Counted from the first letter of the stretch, positions 1 to 11,800 are shown. The stretch: DNA of 64,000 nucleotides from Ahaetulla prasina (GCF_028640845.1 NC_080540.1:135622420-135686419); one strand, 5' to 3'. Notes: a model not told the origin generated them from the letters alone. Program-made: numbers and translations.

Positions 1-780
1 TCCTTCACATAACATGATTGTATTTGCAGGTATGACCACCATTCTAGATCCACCCCTTGTTCTTTTAATTCTAGTCTAGTTTTCAATTCGCCCTTCTCAT
101 TTAATGTATCCTTATATGAAACAATTTTTTCCATGTTTATAAGATTTGGGTGTATTAATGCTTCTAAGGTGAAAAGCTGGTATTTTCATATAATTTTGTT
201 GTTTGATTTTATTCCACACCGCTAATAATGCATTTCTTATGTAATGCCTTTGAAAGTATTGATGTGCTGTGCTTCTCCCGTACCCTTCAATAATAATAAT
301 CTCCTATTCCTTAAGGTTATCCACTCTTCTACCCATGTCAGTACAGCAGCTTGGTGATACAATTCCCAGGCAGGCTGGCCAAACCCTCCTTTCCCTTTTG
401 ATTCTTGCAATAATTTCAGTTTAATTCTCAGTTTTTTTCCTTGCCATATGAACTTCAACATTGTTTTATTTAAGTTCTCAAAATATTTTTTCTCTAATTT
501 TATGGGTATGTTTTGAAATGAAGAGTATCTTCGGCAGAATGCTCATTTTTATTGCAGCTATTCTGCCCATTAAGGATAGTTGCAGATTTTTCCATTTCTC
601 CATGTCCAATTTGATTTGATTTGTTAGTTTTGTGTAGTTATCCTCTTTAATTGTTATACACCTTGCTGTTAAGTAAATTCGTAAATATTTCACTTTTTTC
701 ACTATCTGAATCTTCATTCCCTTTGTTAGTTCACCCTTCTGTTTGTTTATCATATTTTTAACTATCATTTTGGTTTTTTA
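1..780 (-). mobile_element. L1 LINE fragment, ORF2 C-terminal region
   Basis: Read on the minus strand this is the region after the reverse transcriptase core of an L1-clade ORF2. The 478-768 frame carries KYLRIYLTAR and then MEKWKNLQLSLMGRIAAIKM, a typical L1 stretch. The 237-461 frame carries FIWQGKK, GGFGQPAWELYHQAA and EEWITLRNRRLLLL in the usual order. Below 237 the frame continues after a stop with NKIKQQNYMKIPAFHL-type sequence. At least one frameshift and several stops separate these blocks, so it is a dead copy. The element seems 5'-truncated near 780 and runs off the window at position 1, so its 3' end is not seen. The family assignment is from motif order by eye. Confidence 0.88.
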
Positions 781-2247
781 ATCCTATTTACAGAACTTGG
801 GTATATGAACAGCTCAGAATCTGGAACGACTGGAGAAATATATAATCCCAGCAAACAAATAAATAAAAAAAACCCTGCTTTCCTAACCCTTTTAAAATAA
901 AGAGGCTAAGCTGAGCTACCTGCTTATGTCTGAGATAGGCTGCAGACACCAAGGAGAGTGCAAATTGGAGCCCAGTTGTACTATTTGGAAAACCAGAGAT
1001 CAGTGTGAACCTGTGGTATTAAATGAGGCATAATATGCAATGCATTCTTCATTCTTGTCTCATCACTTTTAGCTATTATTCACTAAGGTTCTACAATATA
1101 TACAATCATATACATATTGGTTCTGATTCCCCCGTCTTTTGTCTACTGTTCTTTGAAGATCACTAGCTCAACATTCTTACAATTCCATCCAGCCTTTGAA
1201 TCTCAAACCAGTTTATTCTGACATGTCATTAAATGCTCAGATTACCCAGCTTGTTCTATGGTATAGTGTTCTGTAACTGCAATCTAAAATAGTTTGTATT
1301 GGACCTATTGGTGAAATCCTTTGTGTGTCTGGTCACATGTAACTATTATCAGGTAAAGTATGCACAGCATTGAGAGTTGGGGAAATTGGAAGGGAAGAAA
1401 GACGTGCTTAGGATTACATTATAATTGTGACCCCAAAGGATGAAAATTGCTGTTGTGACTGAGACCTCTTACCATACCTATTGGGAACATGCTGACCCAA
1501 GACTAATGGCAGTCCTGAAGGACGGTGGGAATTCTATACTCTGCAAATAGACTTGCTCCTAGAATTTGGGTTTGCACAAAGAATATGCTCCATGCGCTCT
1601 GGAGTATAAACTCCCCGAGGGACAGCATTCTTCTGTGATCTCTCCTTCAGAACTACTGAACTGGGACTAAAAACAGGTTTTGTTTAACGGAAATCAGCTA
1701 GTTGCCGGCTCTTTGAGTGCCTGTAGGAATCTTGATGACAAGGCACAGAAACACAAAGAAAGTGATTAAGAGATCTCCAGGGAACGGGCTGGCCTTGGGG
1801 GTGATCCCATCAGAAAGCTTGCTTGCCAGACTAATGTGTTTAATAAAAGGGTTTCCTTCTGTCTAATAAATGTTGGTATCTTTAATTCCCAGCCAAGGCT
1901 TCAACCCACCCCATTAAACCCTTCTCATTAAGCATATACCAGCTTGATAGTAGTCCTACCCTATTCCAGATACCATAAGCACATTAAAGCTGGCTATTCA
2001 AAATCTAAGTCACTCTTTATAGAGATATATCTTTGCATGCTGTCCTTTCTTACCCCTCAAGCAAGGCTTATATTTCACCCCCAGACAGGGGTTGCCATGT
2101 AAGCGATTACTACTCCCAGCGGCTGGATTATCTCATCACTATACCCAATCTTATCTAATGCCACTCTACCTGCCTCTCCTTGAGCTACCTTCCTACCAAA
2201 AATCTTTTTGCCTTGCTTAGAAGACGGAGTGCCCTTCATACTTATGC
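781..2247. other. Unassigned AT-rich sequence
   Basis: No reading frame, RNA gene or repeat that I recognise. The part around 1600-1920 has two AATAAA-like signals (near 1842 and 1865) and could be the end of an old LTR or a 3' UTR, but I see no matching partner. Confidence 0.3.
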
Positions 2248-2365
2248 CATTGTTTTCTCAACCGTGTCAACTTGAAGATGTGTGGACTTCAACTGGCATA
2301 CCGGCTGGGGAATTCTGGGAGTTGAAGTCCACACATCTTCAAGTTGACAAGGTTGAGAAACAATG
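2248..2365. mobile_element. Palindromic MITE (foldback)
   Basis: The left arm (about 2248-2294) and the right arm (about 2320-2365) are reverse complements with about one or two mismatches, starting CATTG...TCTCAACC and ending GGTTGAGAAACAATG. The short centre holds the CTGGGGAATTCTGGGAGTTG motif common in squamate DNA. The element lies about 160 bp upstream of a BovB end. Its superfamily is not clear from the sequence. Confidence 0.75.
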
Positions 2366-2523
2366 CACGAAGGACCGGGCAAAATTATACTGAGTATAAA
2401 GCTCCCTGGAGGTCTGTCAGAAGTGTTTGTAGGGTTGAACAAAACACTCTGATCCCCATACAGAAAGGCAGAATATAAAGCAAGTGAACCAACAGACTTC
2501 ACCAATGACCAGCAGTAATATAT

Positions 2524-2890
2524 ATGAACTCTGGTGCTGGAGAAGACTCCTGCGAGTCCCTTGGACTGCAAGGTGAACAAACAAGTCAGTCCTAGAGGAG
2601 ATCAACCCTGACTGCTCTTTAGAAGGCCAGATCCTGAAGATGAAACTGAAATACTTTGGCCACCTAATGAGAAGGGAGGACTCACTGGAGAAGAGCCTAA
2701 TGCTGGGAAAGATTACGGGCAAAAGAAGAAAGGGACGACAGAGAATGAGGTGGCTGGATGGAGTCAGTGAAGCAGTACGCATGAGCTTAAATGGACTCCA
2801 GAGGATGGTAGAGGACAGGAAGGCCTGGAGGAACGTTGTCCATGGGGTCGCGATGGGTCGGACATGACTTCGCAACTAACAACAACAACA
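2524..2890 (+). mobile_element. BovB (RTE clade) LINE, 5'-truncated 3' end
   Basis: The translation runs ELWCWRRLLRVPWTA, then LEGQILKMKLKYFGHLMRRE, then RQRMRWLDGV and MVEDRKAWRNVVHGV, and stops at about 2867. This is the C-terminal tail of the BovB polyprotein that follows the reverse transcriptase. After the stop comes a short 3' end with GGGTCGGACATGACTTCGCA and an (AAC)n-type tail, matching the known BovB 3' end, which tRNA-derived SINEs also borrow. The first part (2524-2639) has a frame interruption around 2575, while 2640-2867 is open. BovB is the family known for horizontal transfer between squamates and ruminants. Endonuclease and reverse transcriptase domains are absent here, so this copy is inert. 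Confidence 0.9.
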
Positions 2891-4492
2891 AATATATATG
2901 CATCTCTTTCAAAACATTGGAATTGTCTCCTGCATGAAGCAAGGTGTTACCTATCAGATGCTTGCTGAGAAAAGGAAATTAGAATGGACCCCTATGTATG
3001 TTCAACAACCAACTCTTTTTCTTTATTATTAATTCATCCACAGGCTTTAAAGACAAAGTTCATTTAAGATGCTTCCGTCCAGCTGACCTAAATGAGAATG
3101 TGGCCACAATTACCCGAAGAGCCACTTGCTCTCAAAATAAGTATGGCCAGTCAGAAGAGGGATGAGAGAATTTGGAAAGGACATACATTTCCTCCTCCTT
3201 TCCTACTTCCTCACTGTCAACATTGCTAACAAATGGGGTGGGGGGAGAACAATCCAGATTTAAGGAAAGCAATTTTAATGCTAGTCAGGAGTGAAAACAT
3301 AATCTTGAAAACTGTTAAGGGTAAAGTCTCCGACTGACTTACTGTAAGCCAATTAAGGTAAAATCTCTTTGAAGTGTTTCCTTCCCACTCGCACTCACCC
3401 GAACACATTAATACATGTGAGGTGGAATGTATGTAAGGATGCAATTTTCCAGAAAGGCAAACAGACCTACTTGTCTGTAAGAGAGGGTTTCTCGGTGCAA
3501 GAAGAGTTTACCTTTTCCTGTCTTGTACTACTTCCCCATTCATTTTAGATATCTCTCGGTACATTTAATGAAGTTAATGGAGGCATTTAATAGAAACTAA
3601 TGCCTATGACAGAAGCAGCAAAGTAAAATGGTGACAGTGAAACTCCTCCGTACTGCATTAGATGGTCAGGCAGTGGAATTTTCCAGGGAAGTGTGAAATC
3701 AAAGATTTCTTCTGCATTTCTTACTGCAGAAAGACTAATATCGTGTTTATATTTTATCGACTGTTATCAAAACACCTTCTTTATTCTCAGTAAACATTTG
3801 GAAGGTTTATTTTGAGTGTAGCTGATGGGAAGTATGCCGCAGTTAACAGACAGGAAAAAGTGAAGCAATCAACTAGGAGAAAGTTCCTCTCTGTGGAGGC
3901 GATGTTGTTTTCCTAATCTTTCCTGCACACAGTAAAGGACTTTAGTATTTGGGAGACAAACACTCCGCTGTTCTTTAGGGAGCAGATATAAGCTAATAAA
4001 AAGAGGAATGTTATGGGTTTTTTAAAAATCAGATTTCTGTAGGTTGCTTGGAGGCAACATCTAGACCTAGTAAAATACTATAAACTCCAAAGATGCTCAA
4101 GACTATTTAATGCTGCAAGAAAGTCCTGGTCACAGGAAATAAATCTTCTGATTCCTTCCTCTCCTGTATGAAGGGAAAAAAATAACAACAAACCACAGTT
4201 GTGGGAGGGGGGAGGAGGAGAGATGCAAACAGTTGAGTTCAGGCTCTGTAAGGATCTCGGAATGCTGGCTATATTCCCACCGATATAATGAGGAAGCATT
4301 GGGCTTTGCTATTTGCTGGAGTAGTTAAGTTATGCTTCCACTAAGCACAATATTTAAACATTACAGCACACCAATAAATCATATCGGATTCCCTGCCAAA
4401 GGAATCAAATGTAGGGGAAGCACTGCAGATCTGGAGTTTCACCCTGCCGGAAGGAAGGATGTAAGCAGACTGAGAGCTTACATGGGGTATGA
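2891..4492. other. Unassigned sequence
   Basis: No gene or recognisable repeat seen. The open frames here are short and lack family motifs. Confidence 0.3.
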
Positions 4493-4500
4493 ACTATTTG

Positions 4501-4768
4501 CAGGGGTGAAATGCTACCGGTTCAGACCGGTTCGGCTGATGGCAGTGGCTGGTTCAGAGAACCAGTAGCGACGGCAGCATGAGGCTCCGCCCACCCACCC
4601 AGTCGTTACTTCCTGGTTTTAACCAGAAAGTAACCTGTTTTTTACCCTCTGCGCATGTGCAGAAGGGTTTGCACATGCACAGAGGGTCCAAGTGCGCAAG
4701 TGACATGTGTGCACGCATGAGTGGAGCACTTCCAAACTGGTAGGGAAGGTAAGTAGATTTCACCACTT
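4501..4768. mobile_element. hAT-type MITE with perfect 8-bp target duplication
   Basis: The element begins CAGGGGTGAAAT and ends ATTTCACCACTT, an imperfect terminal inverted repeat of hAT type. It is flanked by the same octamer ACTATTTG at 4493-4500 and 4769-4776, the 8-bp target duplication expected of hAT transposition. Inside are CTACCGGTTC motifs and a GCGCATGTGCAGAAG / TGCACATGCACAGAGG pair that can fold. It has no transposase and must have moved with one supplied elsewhere. Related copies lie at 15383, 22062, 26466, 28578, 35467 and 39446. Confidence 0.9.
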
Positions 4769-4849
4769 ACTATTTGCCTTTATTTCTATTTGACACACAA
4801 GAGTCAAGCCACATGTAAGATTCTTTCAAACTGAGCTTGATTCCTGATG

Positions 4850-5030
4850 ATTTTATGGACACATTCATGCGGTCTTCTTGGCAATAATAAGGAAATGATT
4901 TGCCATTGCCTTCTTCCATATCTATTTCTGGTAGATCTTCTATACAAGTAGTACATCGGTGCATACTACATCGGTGCAACTCTAGTTGGCTTTTTGAGAT
5001 CAGCCAAGATCAGCTAAGTGCTACCATCTA
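4850..5030 (-). mobile_element. 5S-rRNA-derived SINE (5S-Sauria-like)
   Basis: On the minus strand the head (about 4985-5030) resembles the 5' half of 5S rRNA around the GATCTCGTCTGATCTCGGAAGCT region. The plus strand reads GAGATCAGCCAAGATCAG at that place. The body resembles the Sauria SINE middle (plus strand ATTTGCCATTGCCTTCTTCC), and the end carries TTTTATGGACACATTCATG. The order 5S head then Sauria-type body is what the 5S-Sauria family has. It is diverged and has a small direct duplication of ACATCGGTGCA at about 4952-4978. Confidence 0.6.
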
Positions 5031-7025
5031 CTGTAGGCTTGGAATACCTCTATATTGCAGACAGTGATCAGCAACATTTATATTTAGCACACACACAAAA
5101 TGCTAATATAACACACATCATTCCTAAAGTGAGGTTTACGTAATAATAAAGAAATGATATAGATAGGATGATATAATTCTTCTAGAAATGAAAGCGCAAC
5201 CTTTGATGACCATATTAAAATGAACTTTGACTCTCCCTTCTTTAGCACAAGTTCCTGTGGCACAATGGCTAGATCAGTGGCAAATCAGGACAGAAAAAAA
5301 CTTGGGAGAAATAGTCAGCTCTGAAATGTACCTTATCTTGTGCTACAATCATAACTGGTTTATGGTCTAATCTTCTTCCTTGTTGTAGAAATAAAAGGAG
5401 AAGGTGGAATAAAAATGTATTTAACATAAACCTTGCCATAAAACATAATTATTATTATTTTTACTTTGAGAATCTCTCTGGGTTTGTTTTTTTTTATTAT
5501 TGTTTCTAAAGATCCAGTAGCTTGACAGCTAAGGGATCATTTTGAAATACAGCGGGACAAATTTTCAAGTGGCTTTGAAGTGAGAATGACTACATGTGTG
5601 ACAATTAAGTGAGACCTACTTACAGTTCTCTGAAATTAACAGCAGCTTGTCGGTTCCCAGATCCACAAGGACCACTGCTGTGATTCAGAAGATTATACAA
5701 GCTTCTGTCTGTATAACAGAAGGGAAGAAGAGGGATTTCTATTTTCTTTTTTTTATGGGTTAGAAAAAGGCAGGAAGCTTCTCTGGTAAAGCTATGGTGG
5801 TTTCAGTGGTGTATGTTCAACTGAAACAGATCTGCTAAAGGAATTTTCTGCCTTTAGCTAACTTGCATAATGCAGAGATCAGTATTTGTATAAAGTGGGC
5901 TAACTGCTTGCAGCGTGACTCCTGTGCCTGCCTGCGATAGGGATTCCTGCAAGAAATCTGCAAACTACAGTGGTGACAGGATTTGTTACAGACCATTAAC
6001 TACCTCACAGCGGAGTTAAAATGCAAGAAAAAATATTAACGCATATTGCCTTGAACAACTATGGTGGGAACGTGGATTGCTAATCAGAGTAACAAAGATA
6101 CATGTTTGGCCAAGTGAGCCCAGGCAGTCATACATGCGCAAGGGAATACAGATTATTCTGGGATATTTTTTCTTTATATACTAAAGACTAACTCATTCGG
6201 TTCAGCAAAAATGCTTTTCTCCCATTCTTAGTTTATTTGAACTGAAATTTTTCTTATAATCTCTGATGCTTCCAATTGGATGCCAGTGTGTACAGTTCAT
6301 GGTCCGTTTTATCTGGAAATTTTTCCGTTAAAGAATGAAACATAGTTCTGCATTTTAAAAATAAACTTTTGTATCTCAGTATGAAACACTAGTAATCTAG
6401 CTGGGTCCTTAGCTTATACCAAGGCCAAGACACAATTCAAGGAAGAAAAACTTAACTTGGCCATGTTTACAGAGTTTCCTATTTCCAAATTTCTTTACAG
6501 CATATCTTCTTACATTGGGAAAAGTTTATGAGTGCCTCTTTTTTGTAATGACATCTTTGCCCAAAGTGGTGGCCTATACTGTATTCATTTGTTGTAAACC
6601 CCAGTTATAATCTTCAGGCTTTCTTGCCATCTCCCACCCACCTCTGGTTGCTACTAACCTCCAAATTTTTTAATGTACATTCCTTTCTAAATCATGGATG
6701 AAGGCTGGCTTGCTTATTCACCTGAGTTCCATTACAGAGAGCCTTGCACTGCTGCGATGTGGTTCAGTTTAGTTTGCAAAAGAAAAAGAAATAGAAGGGG
6801 GGGAAAAACCAGCCTCTCAGGAGAAACCCACCTAGGAGCTGTCCAGTGCTGAACTCAGAGATGATGGACGATTATGGACCATCTGCACTTTCAGAGCAGG
6901 ATAGATTTATGAGCTATACAGACAGCTGAAAGAATGTCCATTACTATAACTCACTGGCCTCTTCTAAACAGGCATTTTCTGCCACCACTGCAACGTCCAG
7001 GTTAAGAACTGGCAAGAAAGAATAC
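5031..7025. other. Unassigned sequence
   Basis: Nothing recognised on either strand. It is AT-rich with short A/T runs and no open frame of interest. Confidence 0.3.
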
Positions 7026-7068
7026 GTGTGTGTGTGTTTGTGAGTGTGTGCGCATGCGCATGCATGCT
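7026..7068. repeat. (GT)n microsatellite running into alternating GCAT
   Basis: Alternating purine-pyrimidine tract: GT repeats with interruptions, then GCGCATGCGCATGCATGC. Such tracts can adopt Z-DNA and are length-variable. Confidence 0.85.
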
Positions 7069-7232
7069 GTCTTCACAGCATGATGCAGCAAAGTATACAT
7101 CTGTATAGAACTAGAATTGGTCCTGAAACATCTCTTGATAATGGTACACTGAATACACATTTAGTCTTTACAGCCAAGCTTGAGTCTATGCATTTGGCAG
7201 GCTGCAACTACAATTCGGTCAGAAAGTATATA

Positions 7233-7634
7233 CCGTATATACTCGAATATAAGCTGATCCGAGTATAAGCCGAGGTCCCCAATTTTACCCCAAAAACTGG
7301 GGTAAACTGGGGACTCGAGTATAAGCCGAGGGTGGGAAATGAGGCACCTACCGGTTGGGGAAACCCTCCCTCCCTCAGCTGAGAAGGCTGGCGGCTCCCC
7401 CGCCCCGCCCTCTCACTGCACCGGCAGGGCTTCCCCGCGCCGTCCGGTAAAATGTGAAAAAAAGAAAAAAAGAAAAAACTCGAGTATAAGCCGTATATAC
7501 TCGAGTATAAGCCGAGGGGCTTAAAAAAAAAAAAACTCGAGTATAAGCCGTATAGACCCGAGTATAAGCCGAGGGGACGTTTTTCAGCACAAAAAACGTG
7601 CTGAAAAACTCGGCTTATACTCGAGTATATACGG
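7233..7634. mobile_element. MITE with TA target and repeated CTCGAGTATAAGCC units
   Basis: The element lies between TA dinucleotides (7231-7232 and 7635-7636). It starts CCGTATATACTCGAATATAA and ends with the complement, TATACTCGAGTATATACGG. The motif TCGAGTATAAGCCG recurs in direct and inverted orientation through the element (near 7316, 7480, 7499, 7537 and 7557), separated by A-rich spacers. TA duplication and a short inverted terminus fit a Tc1/mariner-type non-autonomous element. A GC-rich block with a CCCCGCCC core lies at 7390-7447. Confidence 0.8.
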
Positions 7635-7979
7635 TATATATATTATTCACTGATATTTCATACACATACACACATGAAATCTCAGTGAATAAATAACATC
7701 ATTGTTATTCGCTTATTTCATTACTAAGGTCACCAAACATGTGATCTTCCCTTCAGTCAATCAATTCAATTAAAGGGATAATTACAGGCAGTTGTATGAG
7801 CATTTTATTTATCAAGCAGGGATGATTTGGATTATCCTTGCCATAAGTAAACATCCATAACAATATTCTCATTATATAGGTTCTGTAAGCACATGATGCT
7901 CCACTCAAACCAAATGTTTTCAAGACTTTTATAAAAAGTCACTAATACTTACCAGTCTGGAAAAGATTACCAAAAAGTC

Positions 7980-8900
7980 TTTACCCATCCATAGAATCAT
8001 AGTCTTGAGATGTAAAAGATTTGAGACAATAATGAATCTTCCTAAGAGTCACCATCCTGTCAAAATCACTCCAAAAGCACAGCATAAAATCATACAACAA
8101 GTCACAAAGAACCCCAGCGAAACATCCAGGAATCTGCATTAATCTTGTGTCAATGTTTATGACCATCAAAAAAGCATTGGGTATAAATGGGAAGCATGTA
8201 ACAAGACAGAAGCCATTTATCACTTAGAAGACCATTGATGCTCATCTCAAGTTTACCAAAAAGTTCCTGAATTATCCTACAGATTTTTGGAGGACTATTT
8301 TATGGATAGAGGGGTCAAAAGTAATTTCCGTTAGGATCCATCATCATTATTATAGCTGGAAGAAACCAATCTATGCTTAATTGTTAAGCATAGAGATGGT
8401 GGGTCCTTGATTGGAGGTGCTTTGCTGCCTCTGAATATGGATGACTTAGTATCCTTGAAAGAAGCATGAATTCTACTTTGTATCAGAAAATTCTACAAGA
8501 GAATATCGGATCATCTGTTTGTCAATTTAGGCTGAAGCACAAATGGGTCATGCAGCAAAAGGTCATAATTCCAAATACGCAAGCAAGCCTCCAAGAGAAC
8601 TCATGAAGAACAAATTCAATGGAATGGCCATGGCAAAGTCCATAACTTACACAGAGATGTTGCAGTGGAACTGAAAATGAGCAATTCACGGTAGAAAACT
8701 CTCAAATGTTACTGAACTGAAGCATTTGCCAAGGAGAAACAGACCAGCATTTCTACGCAGAGTGTGAGAAACAGATTACCAACTACACAAAGTATCTGCT
8801 TGCAGTTACTACACTTACAGATGGTGCAGCTAGTTATTCGATATAATGGAGTGTTTATACTTTTCATTGCACATTATATGTTGGATAAGTTTGTTTATAA
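7980..8900 (+). pseudogene. Decayed Tc1-type transposase
   Basis: Translating the plus strand across several frames gives ordered pieces of a Tc1 transposase. The helix-turn-helix part reads KITPKAQHKIIQQVTKNPSETSRNL near 8062-8135. A FLEDYFMD piece near 8285 stands where FLEDILWTDES is expected. GGGSL-type sequence lies near 8398-8420. KHKWVMQQ appears near 8538, and EMLQWN with AIHGRKLSNVTELK at 8656-8725, where the family has PDLNPIEMLQWNLK. Numerous stops and frame changes break it. The first Asp of the DDE triad lies in the changed WTDES block and the motif holding the second is not clear, so catalytic residues cannot be assigned. No terminal inverted repeats were identified with certainty. 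This is an old, inactive copy. No single frame exceeds 100 codons, which is why a simple gene finder would miss it. Confidence 0.72.
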
Positions 8901-11470
8901 AATTAACTACCGAATGATGATGCTATTTGTTCATCCATACTCCAGTTATAACTCAGTAGGACCAGCATTCAGCTCTGATCACGTTCAGTGGCAAAAATAT
9001 ATGAACATTCAAAAAATCCAAATGCAAAAAAAAAAATTTTTTTTCACAGATTTGTAAAGTTCTGATTAAAACTTTGCAATTTTAATCTAAGTAGCAAGGC
9101 CTTCTTAGCAAACAGAGACTACCACAGGACATGGAATTCAGAGACTGCAGCTGAGATTACCAAATGAGTATTTAGTTTTTCTTCTGAATGCTTGCTATAA
9201 TGGGACAACCTTTAAATTGATTACGTTTTGAAACTTCAAATGATTCAATGAAAGGAATTCTACAATTTGTACAATTAGAGAAAGAAGTAATTTCTTTTAA
9301 CTTGCTTAAAAGTCCACAGCCACTTTACAAACTTACACTTTACACTTTGCAATTCTAGTTCTGAATTATAAAAAGAGATAAATAATAATTTGGTAAATGA
9401 ATGCCCATCTCTTATCATCTATTTTATTTTCTGAAGACATAGGTGTTTAAACATATGCATTCTATAATCACAGGACTTGAGAACCCACACATGCTTGTAT
9501 ACAAAAGGGAGATTATAAGAGGCACATCTCTTATAATAGAGACACTACTGTATACACATCCCATCCACAGATGTGCTTTTTACCTTCATAATGATCACTC
9601 CTATTTTCCTTTTTTCCACACCATGGTATCAACAATCTAATATTTGAATAGGGAAAATACACTAATGAATAACAGTGGCCAGCTCCATGAACCTTCTGCT
9701 GATGTTTTAGCCATGGATTACAGCTGTCAAGTGGCAATTAAAAAGGTGTCATAAAATGTTAAGTGATCGTATTTCATGGTTCTTAGTCTCCTCTGTTGTG
9801 GAGAGACTTAGGGTAGACTGAAATGTGCTTCTCCCACGCTTTTTATTGTGATGCCAGAGGGTGAAAGATTTTGTTTCCCCTTTGGAAGACTTTGGGCAAA
9901 GATCTTGAGCCCAGGGAGACAGCTGGAAAATCCACTCCAACCTACTTCCTAAGTAGCCTTTGATAACTTTGCTTTGGAGGAACTAATTTTTCTGTCTTTG
10001 TGTCTGGAAGCTTAGCTTCTGTTTTGGAGGCTGTGGAAGTCTTTTTCCTGTGAACCAAGGTAAGTGAAACAAAATATTTGGGGGAAAGTAATTAAGGATT
10101 GGGAATGTTGTGCTCTGGAAAATTGCCCAGGAAAATTCACATCAAAAGGCTGAATAATCTAGGACCTCGTTCCAATCGTCCTTCAAAATTCTTTATCGAA
10201 TTCGTGAACAGAGAAATGGAATGCAGAGTTACTCCAAATTTTTTATACTCCTCCAACTATCCTCTTAAGGGCCAGACTCTCCCTAAATAGCGACACCAGC
10301 ACAACTGTTCTCACAAACACAGTGAGAAGACATTCCTCATTATTTCTTCCCTTGACAATTAATTGAAGTGTGAGATGTCAGGGAGGTGACAGACTGCTGG
10401 ATAAATGATTTTATAATGAAAGGCTGGACATTCACAAACACACTCCCTTGCCACTAAATAAATCTAAGAAAACTATAGTTCATAGGATGTAATATCTTGG
10501 AAAGATATATTCTTCCTTTAAAATACTTTAGAAAGTAAATTTGCTTTTATTAAAGTTTTTATTTTGTTGTGTCCTTGGCCCAAACTGAATGGGGGTGCTA
10601 TGCTGTTTGTTTTTTCAATAGGAATTTTACAATAGTAGATATCTGTTGTAATTGCATTGTTGCTGTTTTATTGTTTATTGACCATAGAGAGTGAGGCAAC
10701 CTAGGAATGCCTTTAAATAAGTAAATAACTCAGCCTGAATAAGAACTGACTAAATAGTAATAGGTTTTCTCTCCATGTTTTATAGGAAGCTACCATATCA
10801 AAACAATCCAGTTCCTCTACCTCACTTCCACTTTAAAGCAGAAACTAGAATAGGAAAAGTGTGGGGACTAAAGATATACTACATTAAGCCTTAGTTCAAA
10901 CCTTCACCAAACTGTGAATTCAGTAGTTGGCTGAAGAAGAACTATTATTCTGAAATGTTATCCCATACATGTCCATAAACTGAAAGACGGGAATAATAAT
11001 ACTGGTTTAACTTACTTAGTTACCATAAGTCACTAAAGTCTACAAAATCTTCAAAGATAAAAAAGCTGCATATAAATTCTAACTCTGATTAGAGGTATTT
11101 CTATATCTAATTAGGTAATAAAGGAATAAATGTTATATCCAAGAAACCCATAAAATCTGGATGCTCTGTTTTGTCCAACTCTAACAAATTACTAGGGGAT
11201 TTGCTGAAATATGCTTTGCTTCAGGAGGTACTATATAAGCCCACTAGGCTTCCACAGCTGAAGAAGTATGCAGAAATGAGCAGATGTCTTTGCAATAAAA
11301 GGAACATAGTCCTAAAGAGTTGCTAAAAGAATCTGTATTCCGTGTGTCAGTTATCACTGATGGCTTGTACTTTTTGAGAAGGAAATCTGTGATGTGGAGA
11401 TTCAAGAATAAGTGAATAAAAAGGGGGTATAGAAATTGTCTTTTAAAAAAATCCAGGGGTCCATCATAAT
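8901..11470. other. Unassigned AT-rich sequence
   Basis: No gene or repeat recognised. The start may include the 3' part of the decayed Tc1 element. Confidence 0.3.
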
Positions 11471-11480
11471 GGGAGAGAGA

Positions 11481-11533
<53 letters not shown>
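11471..11533. repeat. (GA)n microsatellite
   Basis: About 60 bp of GA repeats with GGGAGA interruptions, all purine on the plus strand. On the other strand it creates a meaningless Leu-Ser repeat frame. Confidence 0.95.
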
Positions 11534-11534
<1 letters not shown>

Positions 11535-11549
11535 ACACAGAGATGTGTC

Positions 11550-11627
11550 AATATAAAATTGCCTTATACATTGTAAGCCGCCCTGAGTCTTCGGAGAAGG
11601 GCGGGGTATAAATGTAAACAAAACAAA
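11550..11627 (+). mobile_element. L2-type SINE/LINE 3' tail
   Basis: Contains AAGCCGCCCTGAGTCTTCGG followed by GAAGGGCGGGGTATAAATGT and an A-rich end. This is the same hairpin tail as the complete SINE at 62986-63242, so it is probably the 3' end of a truncated copy of that SINE. Confidence 0.75.
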
Positions 11628-11654
11628 AAAGGTAAATTTTCCCTAAAATTGAAC

Positions 11655-11800
11655 AAACTTTACAGCAACGGCAATGGTTTGCCATTGCTATCTTCTATAA
11701 TGTTTAGTTTTCCAGGTGAGTGTTCAGTCATGGGATTTCTTGCCAGTGTCCCATCCAAGTACAAAGATGGTCTAACTGTCCTCAGCTTTATCACATATGC
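11655..11800 (-). mobile_element. 5S-derived SINE fragment
   Basis: The plus strand carries TTTGCCATTGCTATCTTCT and then GTCCCATCCAAGTACAAAGA. The second piece is the complement of the TACTTGGATGGGAGAC segment of 5S rRNA. The order (Sauria-type body, then 5S head) matches the SINE at 59935-60080. Divergence is high. Confidence 0.6.

Noticed and set aside
7644..7691. Inverted ATTCACTGATATTTCA / TGAAATCTCAGTGAAT pair as a transposon terminus
   Set aside because: Short imperfect stem with no duplication and no partner at the far end of the transposase fossil.
11244..11621. 125-codon minus-strand frame with Leu-Ser repeats
   Set aside because: The repeats come from the (GA)n microsatellite, and the rest has no motif.
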